From Erysipelotrichaceae bacterium (GTDB taxonomy: Bacteria; Bacillota_I; Bacilli_A; Erysipelotrichales; Erysipelotrichaceae), in the NCBI GenBank assembly GCA_017512625.1, contig JAFWFB010000016.1:1-7058 (forward strand): DNA of 7,058 nt, in the 5' to 3' direction. The first letter of the stretch is position 1. Each line of letters starts with the position of its first letter. The notes beneath the pieces were generated by a model. It was not told the origin of the DNA, ran no database searches, and worked only from the letters and a program-made list of their open reading frames with translations. Position numbers and translations under genes: made by a program. Positions 1 through 6,017 of the stretch are shown one piece after another.

Positions 1-79
1 CCTTGATCAGGTCTTCGATGATAGCATCTCGATGGTCATCAATATACTGATATACCTTGTCCAGATAATCCTTATACAT
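1..79 (-). CDS. N-terminal fragment of a probable M20-family dipeptidase (PepV-like), cut by the window edge
   Basis: Only the first 26 codons are in the window. The ATG is at 79-77, preceded by a good Shine-Dalgarno site (GGAGGG at 92-87) with a 7-nt gap. The visible residues begin MYKDYLDKVYQYIDDHRDAI and continue IEDLIK. This amphipathic helix, with a 'YI(D/E)xHRDxIIEDL' pattern, is typical of the start of Firmicutes M20 metallo-dipeptidases of the PepV / Xaa-His dipeptidase type, which hydrolyse dipeptides in the cytoplasm using two zinc ions. No catalytic or metal-binding residue falls inside the window, so the family call rests on the N-terminal helix alone. That a start codon, an SD site and a promoter are all present makes the gene itself more certain than its function. 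It lies beyond the gapA terminator and is probably a separate transcription unit. Confidence 0.55.
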   Translation of the reverse strand, partial: MYKDYLDKVYQYIDDHRDAIIEDLIK

Positions 80-106
80 AGTTAATCCCTCCGTATTAAT
101 AAAAAA

Positions 107-135
107 ATTATAACGCGATTTCCCTATGGCTCTAA
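107..135 (-). promoter_or_regulatory. Probable sigma-A promoter of the leftmost gene
   Basis: The minus strand carries a perfect TATAAT -10 box at 112-107, about 28 bp upstream of the ATG at 79. The best -35 at 17-bp spacing is TTAGAG (135-130), which is weak. TTGTTA (138-133) is a better match but would need a 20-bp spacer. The placement between the gapA terminator and an SD-bearing start codon supports a real promoter. The exact -35 is uncertain. Confidence 0.6.
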
Positions 136-162
136 CAAAAATTACTGGATAATGGCTAATAA

Positions 163-190
163 AAAAGCATGTGCCTAAGCACATGCTTTT
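163..190 (-). terminator. Intrinsic terminator after gapA
   Basis: The sequence is a perfect inverted repeat with 12-nt arms. The GC-bearing core is GCATGTGC / GCACATGC, flanked by A4/T4, around a 4-nt loop (175-178). Reading the minus strand, the right arm runs into six T residues (166-161), the classic form of a Rho-independent terminator. It lies 36 bp past the gapA stop. The plus-strand side also ends in TTTT, so it could work weakly in both directions. It separates gapA from the promoter of the gene at the left edge. Confidence 0.9.
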
Positions 191-225
191 ATTCATTAAA
201 GTAAACTTTAACTTGTTAATTTATC

Positions 226-1236
226 TTAAAGAGTCTTTAAGTATTTGATAGTTCTGACCATCTGAGTAGTGTATGAATTTTCGTTATCATACCAAGCTAC
301 TACCTGGACCTGATATAAACCATCAGCTACTTTGGTAACCATTGTCTGAGTTGCATCGAAAATTGAACCGTGAGTTTCACCGATGATATCGCTGGAAACG
401 ATCTCGTCTTCGGTATAGCCATAGCTGTCATTAGCAACGCTCTTCATGTAAGCATTGATATCAGCCTTGGTAACTTCATCTTTCTTAACAACAGCAACTA
501 AGATTGTAGTAGAACCTGTAGCAACAGGAACTCTCTGAGCAGAACCGATCAGTTTTCCGTCTAATTCAGGAATAACCAGACCGATAGCCTTAGCAGCACC
601 AGTACTGTTAGGTACGATGTTAGCAGCAGCAGCTCTGGCTCTTCTTAAGTTACCTTTTCTGTGTGGTCCGTCAAGAACCATCTGGTCACCGGTATAAGCA
701 TGAACGGTAGTCATGATACCAGACTGGATTGGTGCGAAATCATTTAATGCTTTAGCCATAGGAGCTAAGCAGTTAGTGGTGCAGGATGCAGCACTGATGA
801 TCTTGTCTTCCGGAGTTAAAGTACCTTCGTTAACACCGAATACGATAGTTGGTAAGTCATCTCCAGCAGGAGCAGAAATAACGACTTTCTTAGCACCAGC
901 ATCGATATGAGCCTGAGCCTTTTTAGATGAAGTATAGAAACCTGTGCACTCTAATACAACGTCAACATCTAAATCCTTCCAAGGAAGCTTAGATGCATCT
1001 GGTTCTTTGAAGATCTTGATTTCTTCGCCATCTACGATAATAGAATCTTCAGTAGCTGTAACTTCTTTACCATAACGACCCTGGCAGGTATCGTACTTAA
1101 GAAGGTGAGCTAACATTTTTGGATCAGTTAAATCATTGATAGCAACGATATCATAATCCTTGTCACCAAACATCTGTCTGAAAGCCAAACGTCCGATTCT
1201 ACCAAATCCATTAATTGCAACATTAACAACTGACAT
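226..1236 (-). CDS. gapA: Glyceraldehyde-3-phosphate dehydrogenase, glycolytic type I
   Basis: The product is a cytosolic tetrameric enzyme that oxidises glyceraldehyde-3-phosphate to 1,3-bisphosphoglycerate with NAD+ and phosphate. The predicted protein is 336 residues, the usual family length. The N-terminal Rossmann motif NGFGRIGR is at 9-16. Asp35, in AINDL, is the acidic residue that normally selects NAD over NADP. The catalytic motif SCTTNC is at 151-156 with nucleophile Cys152, and the base His179 lies in TTVHAYT. The C-terminal signature WYDNENSY is at 315-322. I chose the ATG at 1236 because AAGGAGG sits 7 nt upstream and because [15 protein letters not shown] matches the family start. 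An in-frame ATG at 1263 falls between the -10 box and the expected transcription start, so it is unlikely to be in the mRNA. The gene has its own promoter and a strong terminator, which suggests a largely monocistronic, highly expressed unit. No pgk, tpi or cggR neighbour is present here. Confidence 0.98.
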   Translation of the reverse strand: MSVVNVAINGFGRIGRLAFRQMFGDKDYDIVAINDLTDPKMLAHLLKYDTCQGRYGKEVTATEDSIIVDGEEIKIFKEPDASKLPWKDLDVDVVLECTGFYTSSKKAQAHIDAGAKKVVISAPAGDDLPTIVFGVNEGTLTPEDKIISAASCTTNCLAPMAKALNDFAPIQSGIMTTVHAYTGDQMVLDGPHRKGNLRRARAAAANIVPNSTGAAKAIGLVIPELDGKLIGSAQRVPVATGSTTILVAVVKKDEVTKADINAYMKSVANDSYGYTEDEIVSSDIIGETHGSIFDATQTMVTKVADGLYQVQVVAWYDNENSYTTQMVRTIKYLKTL

Positions 1237-1243
1237 GTAATTT

Positions 1244-1250
1244 CCTCCTT
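1244..1250 (-). promoter_or_regulatory. Ribosome binding site that fixes the gapA start
   Basis: The minus strand reads AAGGAGG at 1250-1244, a near-perfect anti-16S match with 7 nt to the ATG at 1236. It decides the start over the in-frame ATG at 1263, which lies upstream of this site. Confidence 0.9.
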
Positions 1251-1265
1251 TTATGTCACGCATAA

Positions 1266-1274
1266 ATTATACCA
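1266..1274 (-). promoter_or_regulatory. Extended -10 promoter of gapA
   Basis: The minus strand reads TGG-TATAAT at 1274-1266, a consensus TGn extended -10 element. The hexamer at 17-bp spacing upstream is ATATCA, a poor -35, which is typical of promoters that rely on the extended element. Transcription would start near 1259, giving a leader of roughly 23 nt that contains the SD site. Confidence 0.8.
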
Positions 1275-1329
1275 TTATCTTTCTAAAATGATATTGATAT
1301 GTGATTTTTTAAGCATTCTTTGATGCTTG

Positions 1330-2052
1330 TTAAAGCCTTGAAAGATCGATCCTGGAAAAGACCTCGGAGATCGAGTCATTGATCACCAGATCAGCCAGAT
1401 CATCCATGGTGGTGGAAGACTTATTGATCAGTATCAGATTGCTTCCCCGGTAGTAGCGGATAAAGCCGGCGGCCGGGTAAACGGTCAGGGAAGAGCCAAG
1501 GACAAACAATACTTCAGCTTCACTTATAAGCTCTACGGCCCGGTTGATGTTGTTATAGTCGAGGCTTTCCTCATACAGGACCACATCCGGTTTGATGATC
1601 CCGCCGCAATCGCAATAAGGAATGCCTTCGGATTCAAGGATCTTGTCAAGACCATAGAACTTATGACATCTCTCGCAATAGTTGCGGTGAACTGACCCAT
1701 GCAGTTCAATGACCTTACTTGAACCGGCCTTCTGGTGCAATCCATCGATATTCTGGGTAATGACGGCTACATCCTTGCCCAGCTTTTCCAGATCAGCGAT
1801 AAACTGATGTCCCTTATTAGGCAAGGCATCAGGATAAAGCATCTTGTTGCGATAGAAGTCAAAGAATTCCTTTGGATGTTCAACAAAGAAGTGATGAGAA
1901 AGCATCTCTTCCGCACTTAGATCGGTATTGTAGAGTCCACCGGCACTTCTAAAGTCGGGGATGCCGCTATCGACGCTGATACCGGCCCCGGTAAAAAAGA
2001 CGATCCGTTGGTGGCAGCGGATCAGTTCTTCGATTTTATTAATATCCTTCAT
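1330..2052 (-). CDS. cobB: Sirtuin NAD-dependent protein deacylase
   Basis: Sirtuins remove acetyl or related acyl groups from lysines, consuming NAD+ and releasing nicotinamide and O-acyl-ADP-ribose. Using the ATG at 2052 the protein is 240 residues, a normal bacterial Sir2 length. The NAD-binding motif GAGIS is at 22-26, followed by [16 protein letters not shown] is at 99-106 and the catalytic histidine is His118 in ELHG. The four zinc cysteines are 126, 129, 147 and 149, with a tight C-x-C second pair. KPDVVLYEE follows at 154-162, GSS at 186-188 and NK at 210-211. The start is uncertain. A GTG at 2067 would add five residues, but neither candidate has a well-spaced SD: GAAGG sits 1 nt before the ATG at 2052. 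The ATG gives the usual family N-terminus. The gene begins 19 bp after the antiporter stop, so it is probably translated by coupling within one transcript. I saw no terminator between it and gapA. Confidence 0.95.
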   Translation of the reverse strand: MKDINKIEELIRCHQRIVFFTGAGISVDSGIPDFRSAGGLYNTDLSAEEMLSHHFFVEHPKEFFDFYRNKMLYPDALPNKGHQFIADLEKLGKDVAVITQNIDGLHQKAGSSKVIELHGSVHRNYCERCHKFYGLDKILESEGIPYCDCGGIIKPDVVLYEESLDYNNINRAVELISEAEVLFVLGSSLTVYPAAGFIRYYRGSNLILINKSSTTMDDLADLVINDSISEVFSRIDLSRL

Positions 2053-2071
2053 ACCTTCAGTATACACCCGC

Positions 2072-3004
2072 TTAGCGGACGATCAGAATGATGAAGTAGA
2101 TGATGTAAGCGACAAGCATGATGATACCGTCTTTACGGTCCAGGTATTTCTTCTTGCTTACCAGGATCCAGAGCAGCACAGCCGCCAGGATGGAGACAAT
2201 GGTGTCAAAGAAGAACTTGGACTCGAAGATGACCGGATTGATCAGCGCGGTCGTACCGATGACAAACAGGATATTGAAGATGTTGCTACCGACGATGTTG
2301 CCAATAGCGATATCAGCTTCACCCTTACGGGCGGCAGTTACGGAAGTTACCAGCTCAGGAAGCGAAGTTCCCAAAGCGACGATGGTAAGACCGATGAATC
2401 TTTCGGAAAGACCAAACATTTTGGCTAAGGCAACAGCCGCATCAACCGACATATTTGATCCGAAGATGATCATGACAACACCAATGATCAGATAGACGAT
2501 CAGACGGACCAAAGGACTGTCTTTGATCTCTTCACCCTGCTGGTTGGTCTTCTTGGCCATGATAAGCAGATAGGTCAGATAGCCGATAAACAGCAGCCAT
2601 AAGATCACGCCGCCAAAGAAGTTTACTTCACCTTTGAAAAAGCCGAAGCATAACAGCACGATGGAGATGAAGACCACAAATGGGATCTCATATTTGACAG
2701 TGGACTCCTGGACTTTGATCTTGGCAAATAAAGCAGCCAGACCCAGGATGACCAGGATATTCAGAAGGTTGCTGCCGACGATGTTACCGATGGCGATCGA
2801 TGCGCTTCCTTTCAGGGAAGCACTGATGCTTACAGCAGCCTCCGGTGCACTGGTTCCCATCGCTACGATGGTAAGACCGATGATCAATGCCGGGATCTTG
2901 AATTTATTGGCGATACCTGCAGCGCCATCTACGAATAAGTCAGCTCCCTTTACCAGCAATAGAAAGCCGAGTACTAATAATGCGAATTGAATTAATGCTT
3001 GCAT
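2072..3004 (-). CDS. CaCA-family sodium/calcium (cation) exchanger, YrbG-like membrane antiporter
   Basis: This 310-residue integral membrane protein has the two inverted alpha repeats that define Ca2+/cation antiporters. The alpha-1 region contains GTSAPE at 50-55 and GNIVGSN at 73-79. The alpha-2 region contains GTSLPE at 212-217 and GNIVGSN at 235-241. The acidic residues Glu55 and Glu217 are the expected ion-coordinating positions. About ten hydrophobic stretches are visible, split by a hydrophilic central loop near 150-165 (KKTNQQGEEIKDSP), matching the 5+5 transmembrane fold of this family. It probably exports Ca2+ in exchange for Na+ or H+ across the cytoplasmic membrane; the exact ions cannot be read from sequence. 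The ATG at 3004 has GAGG 7 nt upstream. The gene is first in a minus-strand unit with the sirtuin and is transcribed divergently from ychF. Confidence 0.95.
   Translation of the reverse strand: MQALIQFALLVLGFLLLVKGADLFVDGAAGIANKFKIPALIIGLTIVAMGTSAPEAAVSISASLKGSASIAIGNIVGSNLLNILVILGLAALFAKIKVQESTVKYEIPFVVFISIVLLCFGFFKGEVNFFGGVILWLLFIGYLTYLLIMAKKTNQQGEEIKDSPLVRLIVYLIIGVVMIIFGSNMSVDAAVALAKMFGLSERFIGLTIVALGTSLPELVTSVTAARKGEADIAIGNIVGSNIFNILFVIGTTALINPVIFESKFFFDTIVSILAAVLLWILVSKKKYLDRKDGIIMLVAYIIYFIILIVR
2267..2311 (-). repeat. Internal repeat copy, alpha-2 motif of the antiporter
   Basis: This 45-nt segment matches 37 of 45 positions with 2753-2797. It encodes IAIGNIVGSNIFNIL, the second of the two ion-binding repeats. 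It reflects the old gene duplication of the CaCA fold, not a mobile or regulatory repeat. Confidence 0.85.
2753..2797 (-). repeat. Internal repeat copy, alpha-1 motif of the antiporter
   Basis: This is the partner of 2267-2311 and encodes IAIGNIVGSNLLNIL. The two copies lie in the same orientation at the DNA level, 486 bp apart. Their membrane segments are expected to be inverted relative to each other in the folded protein. Confidence 0.85.
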
Positions 3005-3079
3005 AAATATACCTCAGAATATGTTGCCACCCAAGGTCAAAGAAGATCAAGGGCGCTTGTTTTCTTTGTAACGTTTCCT

Positions 3080-3088
3080 ATCTTATCA
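3080..3088 (-). promoter_or_regulatory. Candidate extended -10 promoter for the antiporter-sirtuin unit
   Basis: The minus strand reads TGA-TAAGAT at 3088-3080, an extended -10 with a 5/6 match in the hexamer. It is about 75 bp upstream of the ATG at 3004. No good -35 is present at 16-18 bp spacing (ATATTC at 17). The 3005-3178 divergent region must hold a promoter for each direction, but this assignment is tentative. Confidence 0.35.
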
Positions 3089-3127
3089 CAATTGCTTAAC
3101 TTGAATATAGGCAAATCCACCATGATG

Positions 3128-3156
3128 CTGAATTAAGGATCAAAATGTTCTATAAT
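3128..3156 (+). promoter_or_regulatory. Probable promoter of ychF and the downstream gene cluster
   Basis: A perfect TATAAT lies at 3151-3156. At 17-bp spacing the -35 position reads CTGAAT (3128-3133), which shares only the central TGA with TTGACA. Transcription would start near 3163, leaving a short leader of about 16 nt that contains the SD AGGAG (3168-3172), 6 nt from the ATG at 3179. Confidence 0.7.
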
Positions 3157-3178
3157 TGATGAGTAACAGGAGAATAAT

Positions 3179-3913
3179 ATGAGTTTAACTGCAGGTATCG
3201 TCGGTTTGCCTAATGTCGGCAAATCCACACTGTTTAACGCCATTACCAATTCCCGGGTCATGGCTGCCAATTACCCTTTCGCTACCATCGAGCCGAATGT
3301 CGGTGTGGTAGAGGTAAAGGATGAAAGACTTACTGAATTAAGCAAATTATATGAACCTTTAAGAACCATCTATACTACTTTCGAGTTTACGGATATCGCC
3401 GGACTGGTAAAGGGTGCCAGTCAGGGTGAAGGACTGGGCAATAAATTTTTAGCCAACATCCGTGAAGTCGATGCGATCTGTCATGTGGTCCGCTGCTTTG
3501 AAGACAGTTCGATCGAACATGTCTACGAGACCGTTGATCCTTTAAGGGATGTGGAGATCATCAACTTCGAACTGATCATGGCTGATCTTGCTACCGTTGA
3601 AAACAGGATCGCCAAGGTCGAAAAGAAGGCTCAGGTCAAGGATAAGGAAGCCTTAAGGGAATACAACATCCTTACCGCCATCAAGGAGACCCTTAATAAA
3701 GGCGAACTGATCAACACGATGGAATTTGATCCGGAAGAGGAGAAGCTGATCAAAAGCTACAACTTCCTGACTGCTAAACCGGTTATCTACATAGCCAATA
3801 TCAAAGAGGATGAGATCAATGATCCTACCATCAATCCGCACTATGTTGCCTTAAGCGAATATGTAGCCAAGCGCAATGCGGATATCGTTGCTATCTCTGC
3901 CCAGATCGAATAA
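3179..3913 (+). CDS. ychF: YchF N-terminal part: ATP-binding G domain plus coiled coil
   Basis: This 244-residue product would hold the whole nucleotide-binding core. The P-loop GLPNVGKS is at 9-16, the Walker B/G3 motif DIAG at 72-75, and KGASQGEGLGNKFL follows at 78-91. The G4 position reads NIKE (207-210) in place of NKxD, the hallmark of YchF and the reason these proteins prefer ATP over GTP. The G5-like SAQIE is at 240-244, so the stop falls immediately after the last nucleotide-contact motif. The charged helical hairpin lies at about 130-195. P-loop binding could survive in this fragment, but the TGS region and the final helices are missing. Start chosen at ATG 3179, with AGGAG 6 nt upstream. 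Confidence 0.85.
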   Translation: MSLTAGIVGLPNVGKSTLFNAITNSRVMAANYPFATIEPNVGVVEVKDERLTELSKLYEPLRTIYTTFEFTDIAGLVKGASQGEGLGNKFLANIREVDAICHVVRCFEDSSIEHVYETVDPLRDVEIINFELIMADLATVENRIAKVEKKAQVKDKEALREYNILTAIKETLNKGELINTMEFDPEEEKLIKSYNFLTAKPVIYIANIKEDEINDPTINPHYVALSEYVAKRNADIVAISAQIE

Positions 3914-3931
3914 GAATTAAGCGATCTGGAT

Positions 3932-3936
3932 AAGGA
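3932..3936 (+). promoter_or_regulatory. Possible restart ribosome binding site inside ychF
   Basis: AAGGA at 3932-3936 lies 10 nt before the ATG at 3947 and 18 nt past the premature TAA. It could let terminating ribosomes restart on the C-terminal half. The purines also simply encode the Lys/Glu-rich stretch DKEEK, so the resemblance may be chance. Confidence 0.35.
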
Positions 3937-3946
3937 AGAGAAGCAG

Positions 3947-4279
3947 ATGTTTTTAAATGATCTGGGTATCAACCGCAGTGGTCTGGATACCCTGATCGAT
4001 AAGGCCTATCACACTCTGGGACTTAGGACTTTCTTTACCGTCGGCAAGGACGAATGCCGAGCCTGGACTTTCAAGGAAGGAATGAGTGCTCCAAATTGTG
4101 CCGGTATCATCCATACCGATTTCGAAAAAGGCTTTATCAAGGCGGAAGTCTTTACCTATGAGGACATCATGGAGTATAAGAGCGAAGCCAAACTGAAGGA
4201 AGCCGGCAAGCTTAGGATCGAAGGCAAGGACTATCATCCGGTAGACGGCGATATCATGTTCTTTAGATTCAATGTATAA
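3947..4279 (+). CDS. ychF: YchF C-terminal part: TGS-containing region
   Basis: This open frame is in the same phase as the upstream part and would give 110 residues if translation restarts at ATG 3947. It starts MFLNDLGINRSGLDTLIDKA and continues through LRTFFTVGKDECRAWTF, APNCAGIIHTDFEKGFIKAEV, and a C-terminal HPVDGDIMFFRFNV. These are the characteristic C-terminal motifs of YchF, whose TGS fold is thought to contact the ribosome. No residue looks degenerate. Its stop (4277-4279) lies within the first codons of tilS, so its translation would deliver ribosomes to the tilS start. Whether it is made as a separate protein cannot be told from sequence. Confidence 0.6.
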   Translation: MFLNDLGINRSGLDTLIDKAYHTLGLRTFFTVGKDECRAWTFKEGMSAPNCAGIIHTDFEKGFIKAEVFTYEDIMEYKSEAKLKEAGKLRIEGKDYHPVDGDIMFFRFNV

Positions 4280-5447
4280 AGATAGATATATCTTTGGCGT
4301 CAGCGGCGGACCGGATTCCATGGCGATGCTTGACATGTATCGCCATGATCTGGATATCATCGTCGCTCACGTCAATTATCATAAAAGGGAAAGTGCCAAT
4401 CGCGATGAATTGATCGTTTTCGAATACTGTCAAAGACACGGTATTCCTTTTTTTAAACTCGATGCTTCAAAGAAATACAGCGGCAATTTCCAGGACTATG
4501 CCAGAAGGGTCCGCTACGATTTCTATAAACAGCTGTGTGAAAAGCATGGTGCAAATGGTGTCTATGTGGCTCACCAGATGGATGATCTGATCGAGACCTA
4601 CATCATGCAAAAGGAAAAAGGCATCATTCCCTATACCTATGGCTTAGCCAAGGAAGTAGAGATCGGTGGACTTAAGATCATCCGTCCGCTTCTTGGCTAT
4701 ACCAAAGAACAGCTTCTGGAATATAACCGTATCCATCAGGTACCTTATGGCATCGATGAATCCAATCTTGGCGATAGTTATAAACGAAACCGGATCCGCC
4801 ATGAGATCGTCGAGAAACTCGGTAAGGAGGATCGCGAAAGATATCTGAAGATTATCGAAGAAGAAAACAGGGAGCTGGATAAGCGCAGGAAAAAGCTTAT
4901 TCCTATTCTTGAAAAGGAATATTTAAGCATCGAAGAGTGGAATGATCTTGAGGATAAGCAGATGTATCTGCGCCTTAAGGCTGCCCATGATCTAAGTGGC
5001 GATCAGGTCCGGGAGATCATCCGCCAGCTTGATGAAGCAGATCACCCTCTCATCCGGTTAAGGGATAAGATCATCACCAAGGAGTATGGTCAAATTGCAT
5101 TATTCACCCCAAATGATGATTATTCCTATACAATGAATTCAATCCGGTACTTTCAAACCGATTATTTCCAGATCAGGGATAAGGGATCAAAAATCGAGGG
5201 AGTGACTGTCAGTGAAAACGACTATCCTTTGACGATCCGCAACTTCAGGCAAGGAGATCGCATCGCGATGCGTTTTGGCACCAAGGCCGTAAACCGCTTC
5301 TTCATTGACCGCAAGATCCCTTTGAAGGAAAGACTCTGTTATCCGATACTCACCAACCGTTTGGGCGAAGTCATCTTTGTGCCTGGACTGGGCTGTGACG
5401 TGCATCACTTTAGTGAGTCCCCCACCTTTTTTGTGATAAAATTATAG
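4272..5447 (+). CDS. tilS: tRNA(Ile)-lysidine synthase
   Basis: TilS uses ATP and lysine to convert C34 of the CAU-anticodon tRNA(Ile) to lysidine, so that the tRNA reads AUA instead of AUG; it is essential in nearly all bacteria. The 391-residue product has the N-type ATP pyrophosphatase loop SGGPDS at 11-16. It also has AHVNYHKRESANRDE at 32-46, AHQMDDLIET at 100-109 (the family's HxxDDxxET), and RNRIRHEI at 172-179. The C-terminal tRNA-recognition domain is clear from IRNFRQGDRI (322-331) and NRFFIDRKIP (341-350), through GEVIFVPG. It is shorter than E. coli TilS (about 430) but contains every expected block. The start ATG overlaps ychF by 8 bp and gives an unusually short lead of ten residues before SGGPDS. 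No SD is visible upstream, so translation is probably coupled to ychF. hpt follows 21 bp later. Confidence 0.97.
   Translation: MYKDRYIFGVSGGPDSMAMLDMYRHDLDIIVAHVNYHKRESANRDELIVFEYCQRHGIPFFKLDASKKYSGNFQDYARRVRYDFYKQLCEKHGANGVYVAHQMDDLIETYIMQKEKGIIPYTYGLAKEVEIGGLKIIRPLLGYTKEQLLEYNRIHQVPYGIDESNLGDSYKRNRIRHEIVEKLGKEDRERYLKIIEEENRELDKRRKKLIPILEKEYLSIEEWNDLEDKQMYLRLKAAHDLSGDQVREIIRQLDEADHPLIRLRDKIITKEYGQIALFTPNDDYSYTMNSIRYFQTDYFQIRDKGSKIEGVTVSENDYPLTIRNFRQGDRIAMRFGTKAVNRFFIDRKIPLKERLCYPILTNRLGEVIFVPGLGCDVHHFSESPTFFVIKL
5434..5442 (+). promoter_or_regulatory. Candidate internal promoter ahead of hpt-ftsH
   Basis: TGA-TAAAAT at 5434-5442 is an extended -10-like element in the last codons of tilS, about 27 bp before the hpt start. 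The -35 region (TGAGTC at 17-bp spacing) is poor. It could give hpt and ftsH expression independent of the interrupted ychF. It may equally be chance in an A/T-rich gene end. Confidence 0.3.
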
Positions 5448-5456
5448 AGTGCTTCA

Positions 5457-5461
5457 AGAGG
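5457..5461 (+). promoter_or_regulatory. Ribosome binding site that fixes the hpt start
   Basis: AGAGG at 5457-5461 is 7 nt from the ATG at 5469, but only 1 nt from the in-frame ATG at 5463. The spacing favours the downstream start. Confidence 0.75.
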
Positions 5462-5468
5462 TATGGAA

Positions 5469-6017
5469 ATGAACAAAGATATCGAAAAAATATCTATTAC
5501 CGAAGAGGAAATAGATAGTTGTTGTGCAAAGTTGGCGAAGGTCTTCAGCAAGGATTACGCCGGTAAGAGTCCGATATTTGTCGGATTATTGAAAGGCTCG
5601 GTCCCTTTCATGGCCAATCTGATCAAGTATCTGGAGATCGATGATATGGAGATCGATTTCATGGATGTCAGCTCTTACGCCGGTACGACCAGTACCAACA
5701 ATGTCCGGATCCTGAAGGACCTGGATGCAGATATCGGTGGCAAGGATGTCATCATCGTCGAAGACATCGTGGACTCCGGTCTGACCGTCAAAGTAATTAC
5801 CAGCTTATTGAAACAGCGGGGAGCAAACAGCGTCGAAGTATGCTCTTTGCTTAACAAACAAAGCAGAAGGACCGTCGACGTCACACCTAAATACGTCGGT
5901 TTTGAAGTCGAAAACGAGTTCTTCGTCGGTTATGGTTTAGACTATAACGAAAAGTACCGTCAGTTACCTTATATCGGGGTACTTAAAAGAGAAGTTTATA
6001 TGCAGGGGGTTGAATGA
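5469..6017 (+). CDS. hpt: Hypoxanthine (guanine) phosphoribosyltransferase
   Basis: This purine-salvage enzyme transfers the phosphoribosyl group of PRPP to hypoxanthine or guanine, giving IMP or GMP in the cytosol. The 182-residue length is typical. LKGS (41-44) is the pyrophosphate-binding loop, SYAGTTST (69-76) the flexible active-site loop, and [13 protein letters not shown] (94-106) the PRPP-binding motif with the acidic pair Glu98-Asp99 and the general base Asp102. Lys130 in LLNK and the block [19 protein letters not shown] (152-170) are the purine-binding region, of which the aspartate contacts Mg-PRPP in relatives. I start at ATG 5469, not 5463, because of SD spacing. The stop overlaps the ftsH start by 4 bp (ATGA). 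The tilS-hpt-ftsH order is well known from Bacillus. From memory, work in B. subtilis implicated TilS and HprT in controlling ftsH; nothing here tests that. Confidence 0.97.
   Translation: MNKDIEKISITEEEIDSCCAKLAKVFSKDYAGKSPIFVGLLKGSVPFMANLIKYLEIDDMEIDFMDVSSYAGTTSTNNVRILKDLDADIGGKDVIIVEDIVDSGLTVKVITSLLKQRGANSVEVCSLLNKQSRRTVDVTPKYVGFEVENEFFVGYGLDYNEKYRQLPYIGVLKREVYMQGVE

Larger units (their letters stand above)
3179..4279 (+). pseudogene. ychF: ychF (Obg-like redox-responsive ATPase) interrupted by an in-frame TAA
   Basis: YchF/OLA1 is a P-loop ATPase of the Obg family that associates with ribosomes. Read as one frame, this locus has 366 positions, which is the normal YchF length. It shows the expected order: a G domain with a coiled-coil insertion, then a C-terminal TGS-containing region. 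A TAA at 3911-3913 occupies position 245, between ...AQIE and ELSDLDKEE. As I recall the family, this position is usually Glu or Ala; GAA to TAA would be a single-base change. No frameshift or deletion is visible on either side, and the downstream part looks fully conserved. I label it interrupted, but three readings remain: recent nonsense mutation, base-calling error, or a working split gene using the restart ATG at 3947. Readthrough seems least likely because the context TAAG is not a known leaky one. The 3' end overlaps tilS by 8 bp. Confidence 0.7.

Noticed and set aside
1311..1328. Hairpin AAGCAT / ATGCTT downstream of the sirtuin, considered as its terminator
   Set aside because: The stem is only 6 bp, and on the minus strand it is followed by A residues instead of T residues, so it lacks the form of an intrinsic terminator in the needed direction.
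1961..2428. A 155-codon plus-strand open frame opposite the sirtuin and antiporter
   Set aside because: It lies antisense to two well-supported genes, has a low-complexity Asp/Gln-rich product with no recognisable motif, and has no SD or promoter.
3067..3082. Possible catabolite-response (cre) site around TGTAACGTTTCC in the divergent region
   Set aside because: The central CG is out of register with the consensus TGWNANCGNTNWCA, and the ends do not match.
3911..3916. Programmed stop-codon readthrough or recoding of TAA in ychF
   Set aside because: TAA followed by G is normally an efficient stop, there is no known readthrough context, and the other complete genes here end at ordinary stops, including TAA (ychF end, sirtuin, antiporter, gapA), TAG (tilS) and TGA (hpt). 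A global code change is therefore not supported.
3953..4360. A 135-codon minus-strand open frame opposite the ychF 3' end and tilS start
   Set aside because: It is a shadow of strongly conserved plus-strand coding sequence, with no family resemblance or initiation signal.
4448..4457. Run of seven T followed by AAA in tilS, considered as a frameshift site
   Set aside because: The zero frame continues intact through the full TilS protein, and there is no biologically sensible product in the -1 frame.
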